Shown in pieces: positions 27,839 through 36,905 of a stretch of 64,000 nt of DNA. The notes beneath the pieces were generated by a model. The model saw only the letters and a program-made list of their open reading frames with translations. It was not told the DNA's origin and did not search any database. This DNA comes from Sorangium sp025924095 (GTDB lineage: Bacteria; Myxococcota_A; Polyangia; Polyangiales; Polyangiaceae), in contig NZ_CP150356.1 of the NCBI RefSeq assembly GCF_051521505.1, forward strand, positions 4,898,001 to 4,962,000. The letters are read 5' to 3'. The position numbers and the translations under genes were made by a program. The first letter of the stretch is position 1, and every line of letters starts with the position of its first letter.

Positions 27839-27920
27839 GGATCTTCGAGCTCCTTGCCGCGGCTCGCCCGGAGCGAGCGCGCGAAGTGGATGGGCGCGGG
27901 CGCGCGCCTTCGAACGTCGT

Positions 27921-29156
27921 TCAGAGCGAGCGCACGAAGTCGATGAGGGCCTCGCGATCCTCGCGGGAGAGCGCGCGGAACGCGGCGACCGAAGCGGCCG
28001 CCTCCGAGCGCGGGCCGTCGTGGAGCAAGATGGCCTGCTCGATGGTCATGGCGCGGCCGTCGTGGAGGTACGAGGTGCTGTGACGCATGCCGATGAGCGG
28101 CGCCGTCCGCCAGGAAGCGGAGCTCGCCGACTCGTCGGCCAGCCCGTCGGCGAGGTCCGGGCCGAGGTCGTGCAGGAGGAAATCGGTGTAGACGGGGGCG
28201 TCGATGTCGGCGAGCTGCGCGATCGGGTAGTCGGCGCGCGTCCTCAGCGAGGGGACGTGGCAGCCGGCGCAGTCGACCTCGGCGAACAGCGCCTGACCGT
28301 GCTCGTCGGCGGGCGCGCGCTTCGGGATCTCCAGCAAGCGCATGTAGTCGGCGACGGCGTTCACCGTGTCGATGGCCACGTCCTCGCCCGGCTTGGCGTC
28401 GTCCGTGAGCCCGTCGGGGTTCGGCAGCTCCTCCGGGCGGAGCGGCGAGGTGATGCCCATGTCGCCCTGGTAGGCGTCGGCCGTGAAGTCGTCGAGCGTG
28501 GCCACCCGCGCCTTGAACCCGAAGCGGCCGATGAGGTCCTCGTCGCCCTCGGCGAAGGTGTGGAACGACTCGTCCGCGTTCTTCTTCGAGTGGAACACCA
28601 CGCGGTTGACGCGCCCGCGGATCGCGTCGCCCCGCGCGGCCTGCTCGGCCGCGACCCGCTCGATCTCGGCGTCATCGACCGCCTCCATGTAACCGCGCCC
28701 GAACACCGGCGGGCCGAGGCGCTGCGAGAGCTTGATCGTCCCCTCGATCTCGGGTCGCGAGAGCGTCGTCGCCCCGCCGACCGCGTAGGGCCGCATCGTG
28801 TGCCCGTAGGGGAGCCCCGCCTGATCCACCGCCGGCGTCACGCCGTCGTCGTCGACGAGCGCCATCTTCTGGACGGCGCCCGGGCCGCGCGCGGCCCCCT
28901 CGTGGCACCCCGCGCACGAGGCGCGGATGTAGAGCGGACCGAGCCCGTCGCGCTCGCGAAACACGAAGTCGAAGAGCGCGTCGCCCTCCTTGAACCGGGC
29001 TACCTGCTCCGCCGAGGCGCCGTGCAAAGGGATGTCGCTGAGGTCATCGCCGATCAGCTGGACGCCCGCCAGCGGGTCGCTGGGCGCAGGCTCTCCACCG
29101 CAACCGGCGTTGTTGAAGAGCAACGGAAGCACGAGAACTGAGGCAAACCGCGACAT
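27921..29156 (-). CDS. DUF1111 di-haem oxidoreductase lipoprotein
   Basis: 411 residues. Signal peptide with lipobox NAGC. Two c-type haem motifs, CAGCH at residues 81-85 and CAGCH near 296, plus the conserved DLGPDLADG and TAPLIGMRHSTSYLHDGR segments of the DUF1111/MauG-CcpA-related family often named putative thiol oxidoreductase. Periplasmic electron transfer is implied; the substrate is not established. It is first in the operon with imelysin, and a Fur-box-like element sits 28 bases before the start. Confidence 0.85.
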   Translation of the reverse strand: MSRFASVLVLPLLFNNAGCGGEPAPSDPLAGVQLIGDDLSDIPLHGASAEQVARFKEGDALFDFVFRERDGLGPLYIRASCAGCHEGAARGPGAVQKMALVDDDGVTPAVDQAGLPYGHTMRPYAVGGATTLSRPEIEGTIKLSQRLGPPVFGRGYMEAVDDAEIERVAAEQAARGDAIRGRVNRVVFHSKKNADESFHTFAEGDEDLIGRFGFKARVATLDDFTADAYQGDMGITSPLRPEELPNPDGLTDDAKPGEDVAIDTVNAVADYMRLLEIPKRAPADEHGQALFAEVDCAGCHVPSLRTRADYPIAQLADIDAPVYTDFLLHDLGPDLADGLADESASSASWRTAPLIGMRHSTSYLHDGRAMTIEQAILLHDGPRSEAAASVAAFRALSREDREALIDFVRSL

Positions 29157-29183
29157 CTTGTCGACGCATAGCGTAACGGCAAA

Positions 29184-29198
29184 TGAAAGTCAATGTCA
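29184..29198. promoter_or_regulatory. Fur-box-like element
   Basis: TGAAAGT-C-AATGTCA: a 7-1-7 imperfect inverted repeat; each arm matches the Fur half-site TGATAAT in 5 of 7 bases. It lies in an AT-rich island in otherwise very GC-rich DNA, just upstream of the di-haem/imelysin operon, which belongs to a family known to be iron-regulated. Confidence 0.4.
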
Positions 29199-29352
29199 AC
29201 AATGTGGCGTTGTGTGTGCCCGGCGACGCGCCCGATGCCGTCGCGACGAGGATCGCGTGCGGGCGGTTTGTGTCGCCTCGCGAAGCGCGGTGGAGGCCCA
29301 GGCGTTACACTGCCGGGCCGGCGCGAACAGGGCTCACGCTGGAGGACAGCGG

Positions 29353-30144
29353 ATGACGCAGCGAGATGATGAGCGGCGCGCGGCCTCGAGGGCCCTTCAG
29401 GACGGGCTGCGGGAGATCGCGTGGAACGAGGAGCGCCGCGCGGCTCACCAGCAGCTCAGCGTCGGCTGGCTCCGGTACATGGGCCCTGGCTATGGTAACG
29501 ACATCTGCTCGATGTGCGGCGCGCTCCTCGAGCGGGGCACGGGGTACATGCACTGCGCGCGCTGCCTGGCGACGCGCGGCATCGACGAGCAGGCGCTGCT
29601 CCGTGCCTGCGCGGAGGCGACGGCCGGGGACTGGCCGTTCCAGGACCGCCGGCTCGACGCCAGGCGCTGGGCGCACGCGCTGATCGCGTTCTGGCGGAAC
29701 CACGTCGATCCGATGGAGTCGAGGGCGGTCCCGTACCGGAACAACACGCTCGAGTCGGCCTTCTCCTACATGAAGCGGCGCCTCGCCGAGGCGGGGGTCG
29801 CCGAGATCTGGACGGTCTCTGACGAGAGCCAGCGCGGCCTTGATCCGGCGATGGTCGTGCGCGCCCGCGGCGACGCGCTGGCGATCGGCGTCGCCACGCA
29901 GCGGCGCATCGCGACGGCCGAGGACGGGGCGCGCGGCGGGCACGTCGCGCTGTTCGACGAGTTCCTCCGCCTCGCGGGTGAGCGGGAGGGGTTTCTGGTG
30001 GTCGAGAAGCTGAGCCGGCGCGCGCGGCGCGACGCGCCCGTCCGGGAGATCGCGGTGAGCACCTCGGAGGGACGGCGCGTGACGCAGCTCCGCTGCATGC
30101 AGGAGGATCGGAGCTGGCCCTCGCCGCCGCCGCCGCCGGATTAG
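29353..30144 (+). CDS. hypothetical protein with CxxC-CxxC zinc-ribbon-like motif
   Basis: 263 residues. ATG 29353 has a GGAGG 8 bases upstream; the frame is open further back but would overlap the divergent operon. N-terminal half contains CSMCGALLERGTGYMHCARC, two CxxC pairs 14 residues apart that could bind zinc. The rest is mixed alpha/beta, charged, with a Pro tail. No known family was recognised. Convergent with the Gly-rich protein at 30155, 10 bases apart. Confidence 0.65.
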   Translation: MTQRDDERRAASRALQDGLREIAWNEERRAAHQQLSVGWLRYMGPGYGNDICSMCGALLERGTGYMHCARCLATRGIDEQALLRACAEATAGDWPFQDRRLDARRWAHALIAFWRNHVDPMESRAVPYRNNTLESAFSYMKRRLAEAGVAEIWTVSDESQRGLDPAMVVRARGDALAIGVATQRRIATAEDGARGGHVALFDEFLRLAGEREGFLVVEKLSRRARRDAPVREIAVSTSEGRRVTQLRCMQEDRSWPSPPPPPD

Positions 30145-30154
30145 GCCCTATCCG

Positions 30155-31696
30155 CTACTGCCCGAGCCCCTGCTCGATATCGTAGATCTCGGCCGCCACG
30201 CCGTCCGCCCCGTTGTACGCCCGCGCGGCCCCGAGCCCGCCGGTCCCGACCTCGCCGATCTCGATGGTCGTGTTCTTGAGGAGAGGCGCCCTGACCGCAT
30301 AGGCGATGGCGATCGAGTGGCCGCCGAGCCCGCCGCCGCCGCGGCCTCCCTGACCGCCCTGGCCGCCCGGGCCGCCGCCGCAGGCGAAGTTCAGCGCGGT
30401 GGCCTTGCCCAGGATGCCGCCTGGCCCGCCCTGGCCGCCCTGGCCGCCGTCCTGGCCCTGGCCCCCGTCTCCGCCGTCGCCGCCGCGGCCGGTCTTCAGC
30501 ACCACGTCGGTGAGGTCGACCCGGGCGCTCCCCGCGAACACGGCGATGCTCGCCCCGCCGGCGCCTCCGCCGTTGCCGCCGAGCCCGCCGCAGCCACCTG
30601 CGCCGCCGGAGCCCCCGCCGGCGCCGCCCGCCGAGCTCGCGAACGGGCACATCAGCGTGCCTGTGCCGCCCTTTCCGCCGCCGCCGCCGCCGCCGCCCTG
30701 GCCCGGCAACCCCGGCCACCCATTGCCGGCGAGCGGGCCGGTGTACCCGTCCAGGAAGAGCGAGCCGAAGCCGGTCGCCCCCGCGCCCGGCCGCCCGGCG
30801 GCGCCATCCGCGCCCACCTTGCCTGGCGTGCAGGTCCTGGAGCTTGTCTCGCCCGTTCCGCCGTTCGTCGCGCCGGTCGGGCCCCCATCGTCCCCGTCGG
30901 CGCCCGACGCGACCCGACCCGTCCCCCCGGCGCCGCTGCGCGAGTCGTCCGAGCGGTCGTCGGGCGTACCGCAGGTGTTGCTCACAGGGGCAGCGCCGGC
31001 GACCGTCGCGGACGTGCACGCGGCGTTGCCGAAGGTGCCGGACGTCCCCGCCTCGGCCGGGTCGTTCACGAGCGCGTCTCCTGGGGCGCCCGGCGCCCCG
31101 TCGCCCGCCTCGAGGATGCACCGGTTGAAGTCGACCCCGATCCCCGAGGTGTTCGCGGCGATCGACGAGCGGCCGGCCAGCTCGGTGTGAGTCGGCGGGA
31201 TCGAGCGCGCGATGACGTGGATGTCCTCGATCACCGCCACGCCGCTGCCGCCGTGGAATTTGAGCGGCGTCTCGCCCTCAGGAGCGGTGAGCGTGGTCCT
31301 CTTCTTGTCGCCTATCCAGCGCCAGTTGTCGCGGCAATCGAGCCCACCGAAGATCGTGTGTCCTCCGGGCACGAGCAGCGGCTCATCGAACTCCTGGGCG
31401 CAGACATAGACGCGCTTTCCCTGGTGCCAGACGAGCTGGAGAGCCTTCGAGATCGTCCGCAGGGGCGCCCCCGAGGTCCCCGCGTTGCCGTCGTTCCCCG
31501 TGCTCGAGACCCACAGCCCGCACGACGAATCGACCTTGTTCTTGTTCTTGCTCGGGACGCAGGCATCTTCCGACGAGCGATCCTGGACCTGCAGCTCCAC
31601 GGAGTCGCCCCCGAACGCGCAACCGCTGCTCATCGCCGCGGCAGCCGAAATGAACCCAAGCAGTACCAGTGCATCAACTTTGAATTGAATCCCCAT
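30155..31696 (-). CDS. Gly-rich secreted lipoprotein (PE-PGRS-like composition)
   Basis: 513 residues. Signal peptide with lipobox SSGC. Residues 55-170 read as a right-handed beta-helix-like start (GLWVSSTGNDGNAGTSGAPLR is the DUF1565-type opening, then IFGGLDCRDNWRW). Residues about 190-460 are Gly/Ala/Asp-rich GGAGG and GGQGG runs interrupted by short hydrophobic strands, again consistent with a beta-helix with Gly loops. Composition recalls mycobacterial PE-PGRS but with no sequence relation shown. Probably surface-exposed and structural; function unknown. Confidence 0.75.
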   Translation of the reverse strand: MGIQFKVDALVLLGFISAAAAMSSGCAFGGDSVELQVQDRSSEDACVPSKNKNKVDSSCGLWVSSTGNDGNAGTSGAPLRTISKALQLVWHQGKRVYVCAQEFDEPLLVPGGHTIFGGLDCRDNWRWIGDKKRTTLTAPEGETPLKFHGGSGVAVIEDIHVIARSIPPTHTELAGRSSIAANTSGIGVDFNRCILEAGDGAPGAPGDALVNDPAEAGTSGTFGNAACTSATVAGAAPVSNTCGTPDDRSDDSRSGAGGTGRVASGADGDDGGPTGATNGGTGETSSRTCTPGKVGADGAAGRPGAGATGFGSLFLDGYTGPLAGNGWPGLPGQGGGGGGGGKGGTGTLMCPFASSAGGAGGGSGGAGGCGGLGGNGGGAGGASIAVFAGSARVDLTDVVLKTGRGGDGGDGGQGQDGGQGGQGGPGGILGKATALNFACGGGPGGQGGQGGRGGGGLGGHSIAIAYAVRAPLLKNTTIEIGEVGTGGLGAARAYNGADGVAAEIYDIEQGLGQ

Positions 31697-31776
31697 ACTA
31701 TTCTTATTCCGGCCAACCCGACGTGTTTTCCAAGCAAAGCGACATGGCGCGTCCGCTCGGCGCGTTCTCCACGGTT

Positions 31777-31806
31777 GTTCCTCGTCGTTCCTCGTCGTTC
31801 CTCGTC
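31777..31806. repeat. 10-base tandem repeat, three copies
   Basis: GTTCCTCGTC three times exactly, in the divergent promoter region between the genes at 31696 and 31938. Confidence 0.9.
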
Positions 31807-31937
31807 ACGCCGCAGTCGCCGCGAATTGTCACCGCCGCGCGCTTCGGGGGCGGGAAGCGCGGCCGCGCGCCCGGAAGGGGGCGTATCTGTGTCTGCCGAA
31901 TTGCCCACCGCCGGGGTTTCCGTGCGAACATCGGCCC

Positions 31938-32423
31938 ATGAGCGCGAACCTGAAGGACCTCGTGCGCGAGCTGCTCGAGGCCGGCGGCGGGGAGCCGCTC
32001 GAAGGCGGTCGTTTCCTGCCGCTCGTCACGCTCGAGTCGGGCGCGCGGGTGGGGCTCGACAGCTCGGCGACCTGGGTCTTCGCGCCCGAGGGCGGCGGGG
32101 CGGCTCAGGCCTTGGCGCCCGAGCGCGGGCGCGCCTACTTCGAGGTGCTGGAGTCGAAGCGGGACGACTTCGACGCGAGCATCGAGGCGGCAGCGAAGGC
32201 CGCGGGCTTGCCTCCCGAGGAGGTGGCCTTCTCGTTCCCCGCCGCCGACGTCGTCCGTACGGTGCTCGCGAGGGGCCTGCCGAGCATGACGCGGCTCGCG
32301 CTCTCGTGGCTCCGGTTGACGGAGGTGCGCGCGCTCCGCGCCGACATCATGGCCGTGTCGCGCGACCCGACGATGCCGGTGCCCGTCCGGAACCTGGCGG
32401 AGCGGCTCACGGTCCCGGAGTGA
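31938..32423 (+). CDS. small hypothetical protein
   Basis: 161 residues, start MSANLKDLVRELLE. Mixed helical, no signal peptide, no Cys. Residues 30-50 (SGARVGLDSSATWVFAPEGG) look like a short beta region and 70-160 are predicted helices. No family recognised; codon use fits the neighbours, supporting a real gene. Confidence 0.6.
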   Translation: MSANLKDLVRELLEAGGGEPLEGGRFLPLVTLESGARVGLDSSATWVFAPEGGGAAQALAPERGRAYFEVLESKRDDFDASIEAAAKAAGLPPEEVAFSFPAADVVRTVLARGLPSMTRLALSWLRLTEVRALRADIMAVSRDPTMPVPVRNLAERLTVPE

Positions 32424-32484
32424 GTGAACCCGCCCCGCGCGGCCGAGACCCCGCCCGGAGGCGGGCTCGGCGCGGGGAGGGACG

Positions 32485-32551
32485 TCAGACGGTCGCGAGC
32501 GCCTCGACCGGGAGGAGGGAGATCAGACGGTCGCGAACGCGTCGACCGGGA
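32485..32551. repeat. 29-base direct repeat at the acyl-CoA dehydrogenase 3' end
   Basis: Copies at 32485-32513 and 32523-32551 differ at two positions. The second holds the last codons and stop of the dehydrogenase; the first lies just beyond it. Confidence 0.85.
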
Positions 32552-34382
32552 TGTCGAGGGCGGACGAGTCCTCGCGGCCGAGGAGCTCGGCGGAGAACTT
32601 CGCGTGCGGCAGCACGTTGGCCGCGAAGTAGAGGGCCGCGTGCTTCTTGCCCTCGTAGAAGGCGCGGTCCTTCGCGCCGGCGTCGCCCGGCGGCAGGGCC
32701 TCCAGCGCCTTGAGCGCGATGACCGCGCCGTCGAGCAGGAGCCAGCCGATCGCGAGCTCGCTCATCATCTCGAGGAAGCGGTTCGCCGAGAGCGGCACCA
32801 TCGGCATCTTGCCCATCTGGAACCACGAGAGCAGCCGCATCGCGGAGCCGGCGACGGCCTCGTGCGCCTCGCGCAGCTCCTTGACGCTCGCGGCGAGGAC
32901 GGGGTGCTTGTCGTTCGCCTTCACGAACTCGGCCACGTCGTTCAGGAAGGCCTGCAGGTTGACCCCGCCGGCCTGGCCGAGCTTGCGCCCGACGAGGTCC
33001 ATCGCCTGGATGTGGTTCGTGCCCTCGTAGATCGAGAAGACCTTCGCGTCGCGGCAGTACTGCTCGACCGGATAGTCCTTCGTGTACCCGGCGCCGCCGA
33101 AGGTCTGGATCGCCGTCTCGCAGATGCGGAACGCCTGATCGGACGAGTAGGACTTCACGAGCGGCACGAGCAGGTCGACCTGGCCCTGGTTGTACGCGGC
33201 CGCGCGGTCGTCCTTGCCCTGGTAGACGGCGACCGCGTCCTGGTGGCGCGCGAGCTTGATGATGAGCGCGCGGATGCCCTCCACGCGGCTCTTCATGTCG
33301 AGCAGCATCCGCCGCACGTCCGGGTGGTCGACGATCGGCACGCGCGGCGCGGTCGCGTCCTTCCACTGGAGGATCGACGAGCCCTGCTTGCGGTCCTTCG
33401 CGTACTCGAGCGCGTTCAGGTACGCCGACGACGCGACCGACACGCCCTGCAGGCCGACCGAGATGCGCGCGCCGTTCATCATCCGGAACATCTGCGGCAT
33501 GCCCTGGTGCTCGACGGTGCCGACGAGCTCCCCGAGGCAGGCGTCGTTCTCGCCGAAGTTGAGCACGCACGTCGACGACCCGTTGATGCCCATCTTGTGC
33601 TCGATGTTGCCGACGAGGACGTCGTTCGGCTCGCCGAGCGCGCCGTCGTCGTCCACCCGGAGCTTCGGCACGACGAACAGGCTGAGCCCCTTCGTGCCCG
33701 GCGGAGCGCCCTCGGCGCGGGCGAGCACGAGGTGCACGACGTTCTCGGTGAGATCCTGGTCGCCGCCGGAGATGAAGATCTTCGTGCCGCGGATGAGGTA
33801 CTTGCCGTCCTTCTGCTTCACCGCGGTCGTCCGCGACGAGCCGACGTCCGAGCCCGCCTGGGGCTCGGTCAGGCACATCGTCCCGCTCCACTGCCCGCCG
33901 TACATCCGCTTCAGGTAGATGTCGCGCTGCCGCGGCGTCCCGAAGTGCTCGATCAGCTCCGCCGCGCCGTACGTCAGCCCGGGGTACATGTTGAGCGCCG
34001 CGTTCGCGCCGCAGAGGAACTCCTCGACCACCGTGTAGAGCGTGAAGGGGCCGCCCTGGCCGTCGTAGGCGGGCGAGACGGAGACCGACTTCCACCCGGC
34101 CTCGTACAGCTTGTCCCACGCCCCCTTGAACCCCGGCGGGGTCTTGACCTGCCCCGCCTCGATGCGACAGCCGACCCGATCGCCGACCGCGTTCAGCGGG
34201 CCGAAGACCTCGCACGCGAACTTGTACGCCTCGTCGACGACCATCGAGACCTCGTCGCGCCCCCACCCGTCGTACGGCGCGCTGCCGAGCAGCTCGTCCA
34301 GGCGGAATTGCTCGAACAGGAGGAAGCGGATCTCGCGGAGGTCAGCCTTGTAGCGGTTCTGGTGGGTTTGGGCATTCGACAT
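32523..34382 (-). CDS. acyl-CoA dehydrogenase (FAD)
   Basis: 619 residues, ATG with GGAGG upstream. Longer than the classical 380-residue enzyme because of an N-terminal helical extension and a C-terminal domain, as in the large acyl-CoA dehydrogenases. FAD and substrate motifs are visible: MCLTEPQAGSDVGSS, GTKIFISGGDQDL and the C-terminal FSIYEGTNHIQAMD, where the Glu of YEGT is the catalytic base in family members. It should oxidise a fatty acyl-CoA to the enoyl-CoA, passing electrons to ETF. Monocistronic by position. Confidence 0.92.
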   Translation of the reverse strand: MSNAQTHQNRYKADLREIRFLLFEQFRLDELLGSAPYDGWGRDEVSMVVDEAYKFACEVFGPLNAVGDRVGCRIEAGQVKTPPGFKGAWDKLYEAGWKSVSVSPAYDGQGGPFTLYTVVEEFLCGANAALNMYPGLTYGAAELIEHFGTPRQRDIYLKRMYGGQWSGTMCLTEPQAGSDVGSSRTTAVKQKDGKYLIRGTKIFISGGDQDLTENVVHLVLARAEGAPPGTKGLSLFVVPKLRVDDDGALGEPNDVLVGNIEHKMGINGSSTCVLNFGENDACLGELVGTVEHQGMPQMFRMMNGARISVGLQGVSVASSAYLNALEYAKDRKQGSSILQWKDATAPRVPIVDHPDVRRMLLDMKSRVEGIRALIIKLARHQDAVAVYQGKDDRAAAYNQGQVDLLVPLVKSYSSDQAFRICETAIQTFGGAGYTKDYPVEQYCRDAKVFSIYEGTNHIQAMDLVGRKLGQAGGVNLQAFLNDVAEFVKANDKHPVLAASVKELREAHEAVAGSAMRLLSWFQMGKMPMVPLSANRFLEMMSELAIGWLLLDGAVIALKALEALPPGDAGAKDRAFYEGKKHAALYFAANVLPHAKFSAELLGREDSSALDIPVDAFATV

Positions 34383-34641
34383 GGGAGACCTCCTCGTTGC
34401 CGCGGCGAGGGGCGCTGGCAGCCGGTTCCCTTCCCGGTCTTCCGCGCAGCTGCGGCACAGTTCTTCATTCGCGTAGCATGCCGCCGCGGCGCGTCAACAA
34501 CCGTCCGTGACAGGGAGGCCATCTTGTGGAAATCAAAGGTGATCAGGGGCTCCGACGGGGGTGTTTTTGGGGACTCCGCACCGGGCGCAACGGTGGTGGA
34601 TCTGGCGGGCGGCGCGGCGTAGGCTCCGTCGCGATCGAACC

Positions 34642-35115
34642 ATGTCCGACCCGGCTTACATCACGCCCGGCGGGGCGAGGAAGCTGTCCGAGGAGCTCGC
34701 GCGGCTCCGTTCCGTGGAGCGGCCGCGCATCGTCCAGGAGGTCGCCGAAGCGGCGGCGCAGGGCGACCGGTCCGAGAACGCCGAGTACATCTACGGCAAG
34801 AAGAAGCTGCGCGAGATCGACCGGCGGATGCACTTCCTGACCAAGCGGCTGGAGAAGGCCGTGGTGGTCGACCCGGCGGAGCAGCGCGGCGACAAGGTCT
34901 TCTTCGGCGCGAAGGTCGAGATCGAGGACGAGGACGGCGCGCGCCACACCTACCAGATCGTGGGCGAGGACGAGATCGACAGCGCGGTCGGGCGCATCAG
35001 CTGGCGCTCGCCGGTCGGTCGATCGCTCCTCGGCAAGCGCGCGGGCGACGTGATCACGGTGCGCCGCCCGGCGGGCGAGACGGAGATGGAGATCATCTCG
35101 GTGCGGTACGGCTGA
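34642..35115 (+). CDS. greB: transcription elongation factor GreB
   Basis: 157 residues, close to the 158 of the E. coli protein. The coiled-coil N-terminus has GDRSENAEYIYGKKKLREID, where the Asp/Glu tip enters the RNA polymerase secondary channel and stimulates cleavage of backtracked RNA; the KVFFGAKVEIED and GDVITVRRPAGETE segments match the C-terminal FKBP-like domain. The KKKLREIDRRMHFL wording is nearer GreB than GreA. ATG 34642 chosen; the frame extends upstream to 34561 without similarity. Glyoxalase I follows 40 bases later. Confidence 0.9.
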   Translation: MSDPAYITPGGARKLSEELARLRSVERPRIVQEVAEAAAQGDRSENAEYIYGKKKLREIDRRMHFLTKRLEKAVVVDPAEQRGDKVFFGAKVEIEDEDGARHTYQIVGEDEIDSAVGRISWRSPVGRSLLGKRAGDVITVRRPAGETEMEIISVRYG

Positions 35116-35155
35116 GCGCCGCGCTGGCGCGGACGCCGGAGGAGAAGGAGTCGGC

Positions 35156-35551
35156 ATGAGGATCTTGCACACGATGCTGCGGGTCGGCGATCTCGAGCGC
35201 TCGATCGGCTTCTACAGGGACGTGCTCGGGATGCAGCTCCTGTCGCGGCAGGACTACCCGGAGGGCAAGTTCACGCTGTGCTTCCTCGGCTACGGGAAGA
35301 ACCCGGAGCACGCGGAGCTCGAGCTCACGCATAACTGGGGCGTGGAGAAATACGAGCTCGGCACGGCGTACGGGCACATCGCGCTCGGGGTGGACGACAT
35401 CCGCGCGGCCTGCGACCGCATCCGCGCGGCGGGCGGGAAGATCACGCGCGAGCCGGGCCCGATGAAGCATGGCAAGACGGTGATCGCGTTCGTCGAGGAT
35501 CCGGACGGCTACAAGGTCGAGCTCATCGAGGAGTCGAGCCGCAGCCGGTAG
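35156..35551 (+). CDS. gloA: lactoylglutathione lyase (glyoxalase I)
   Basis: 131 residues. Isomerises the methylglyoxal-glutathione hemithioacetal to S-lactoylglutathione. The four metal ligands are readable: His in ILHTML, Glu in ELELTHN, His in YGHIALGV and Glu in YKVELIE. The length and RVGDLERSIGFYRDVLGM start are typical of the Ni/Co-dependent bacterial enzyme. Ribosome site GGAGAAGG lies upstream. Myxobacterial use of glutathione is not verified here. Confidence 0.92.
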   Translation: MRILHTMLRVGDLERSIGFYRDVLGMQLLSRQDYPEGKFTLCFLGYGKNPEHAELELTHNWGVEKYELGTAYGHIALGVDDIRAACDRIRAAGGKITREPGPMKHGKTVIAFVEDPDGYKVELIEESSRSR

Positions 35552-35675
35552 CCCGCGGATCGCGGCCGGCGGGTCGAGAGCGAGGAGAGAGCGCCGGAGG
35601 GGAGCGGGCGCGGAGAGGCGCGGAGGCTCGAGGGCCCCCGCGCCCTTCCTCGTCGCGTTCGCGAGGCGCCGGCGC

Positions 35676-36593
35676 TCAGGCGCTGGCGATCGGCGCGGCG
35701 TCGTTCGCCGGCTCGGAGGACGAGAGCGCGTCGCCTTCCGCGGCGGACGCCTCGTCGGCGGTCGCCTTCGCCGACGCCTCGGAGGACGCGCCGCTCGCGG
35801 CCGCGGCGGCCTTCTCGGCGTTCGGCCGGCGGCCGCGCGGCTTCTGCAGGAGCGACGGGGCCAGGTCGCCGTCGCCGCCCTCGTGCCAGCGCAGGTAGGC
35901 GACGGCGCGGCGGCACTCCTCGTAGGCCTTGGCGACCAGCGAGATCGATCGCGCGCGGCGATCGCTCGCGTCGGTGATCTTCGGCGCCGCCGACGAGCCC
36001 TTGCCGGGCTTCGCGGCGAGCGCGGCGAGGAGGCGCACGCCGAGATCCGCGGCGCGCTCGAGCTCCTCGTCCTCGACCGCCGTCTTCGCGCGGACCTTGT
36101 CCCAGGAGCTGCGGAACAGCTCGACCAGGGCGATGAGATCGCTCGCGAGATCCGTGTGGCCCTTGCCCTTGCGAATGTCGGCGATGCGCTGCTTGTCGAG
36201 CAGGTTCCTGTACGCGAGCGCCTCGGCCGCGACGAGGAGCCCCTCGCGCACGGCGCCGGCGTCGTCGGTGAGCTTCTTCGCGTCGAGCTCGCTCGCCGGC
36301 GTGCTGTAGAGCAGGTCGGAGTACCACGCCGCGAGGGCGTAGTCCTCGAGCTCGTCCAGCATCTCGATCGGGTGGTTCGGGAGATCGCGGACGATCTCGT
36401 CGCGGAGCTCGCGCAGGTGGGGCAGGGCGGAGAGCACGGAGCTCACGGCCCTGGGGACCTCGACGTAGACGGTCACGAGGTCGTCAGGGCCGAGCTCGAG
36501 GAGCTTCGGCTCAACACGGCCGTACGCCGCGAGCGCGGCGGCAGGCGAGGAAGGGAGAATGGGAGCGGGTGCTGCTTTCGGGGGTCGCGCCAT
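35676..36593 (-). CDS. hypothetical protein with Ala/Glu-rich tail
   Basis: 305 residues from ATG 36593. Largely helical: residues 45-235 have regular heptad-like Leu/Ala patterns; residues 255-305 are low-complexity Ala/Ser/Glu. No signal peptide. No family recognised. The frame extends upstream to 36974 but without a plausible start, and would cross the divergent gene at 36906. Confidence 0.6.
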   Translation of the reverse strand: MARPPKAAPAPILPSSPAAALAAYGRVEPKLLELGPDDLVTVYVEVPRAVSSVLSALPHLRELRDEIVRDLPNHPIEMLDELEDYALAAWYSDLLYSTPASELDAKKLTDDAGAVREGLLVAAEALAYRNLLDKQRIADIRKGKGHTDLASDLIALVELFRSSWDKVRAKTAVEDEELERAADLGVRLLAALAAKPGKGSSAAPKITDASDRRARSISLVAKAYEECRRAVAYLRWHEGGDGDLAPSLLQKPRGRRPNAEKAAAAASGASSEASAKATADEASAAEGDALSSSEPANDAAPIASA

Positions 36594-36905
36594 ACAGATG
36601 TCTCCAGCGGAGGGCGCGCACACTGCCAGACGAGAGCGCGAAGGGAAAGGGGGGCGTGCGACCGCGCGGGATCCGCCACGCCGCCGCGCTTCCGTAGGAC
36701 GGGCCGCCAAGTCAAGCCTGGAGATCGCGATGGTGGCACATTCCGGTGATGCAATGGTTTTTCTCGCTGCCCGTCGCGGCGAGCCCGCTGGCGCGCGTTC
36801 GCGCCCTACGCGGCCGCGCGATCTCCTCCGGACGGCGGCCTGGCAGGAACAGGCTCGGCCGGGCGCTGCGCTCTGGTAGATTGCGGCCCGAGGAATCGAG
36901 ACATC
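36594..36905. other. divergent intergenic region
   Basis: Promoter region of the helical hypothetical protein and of the YciI-like gene. No RNA gene or strong repeat was seen. Confidence 0.5.
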
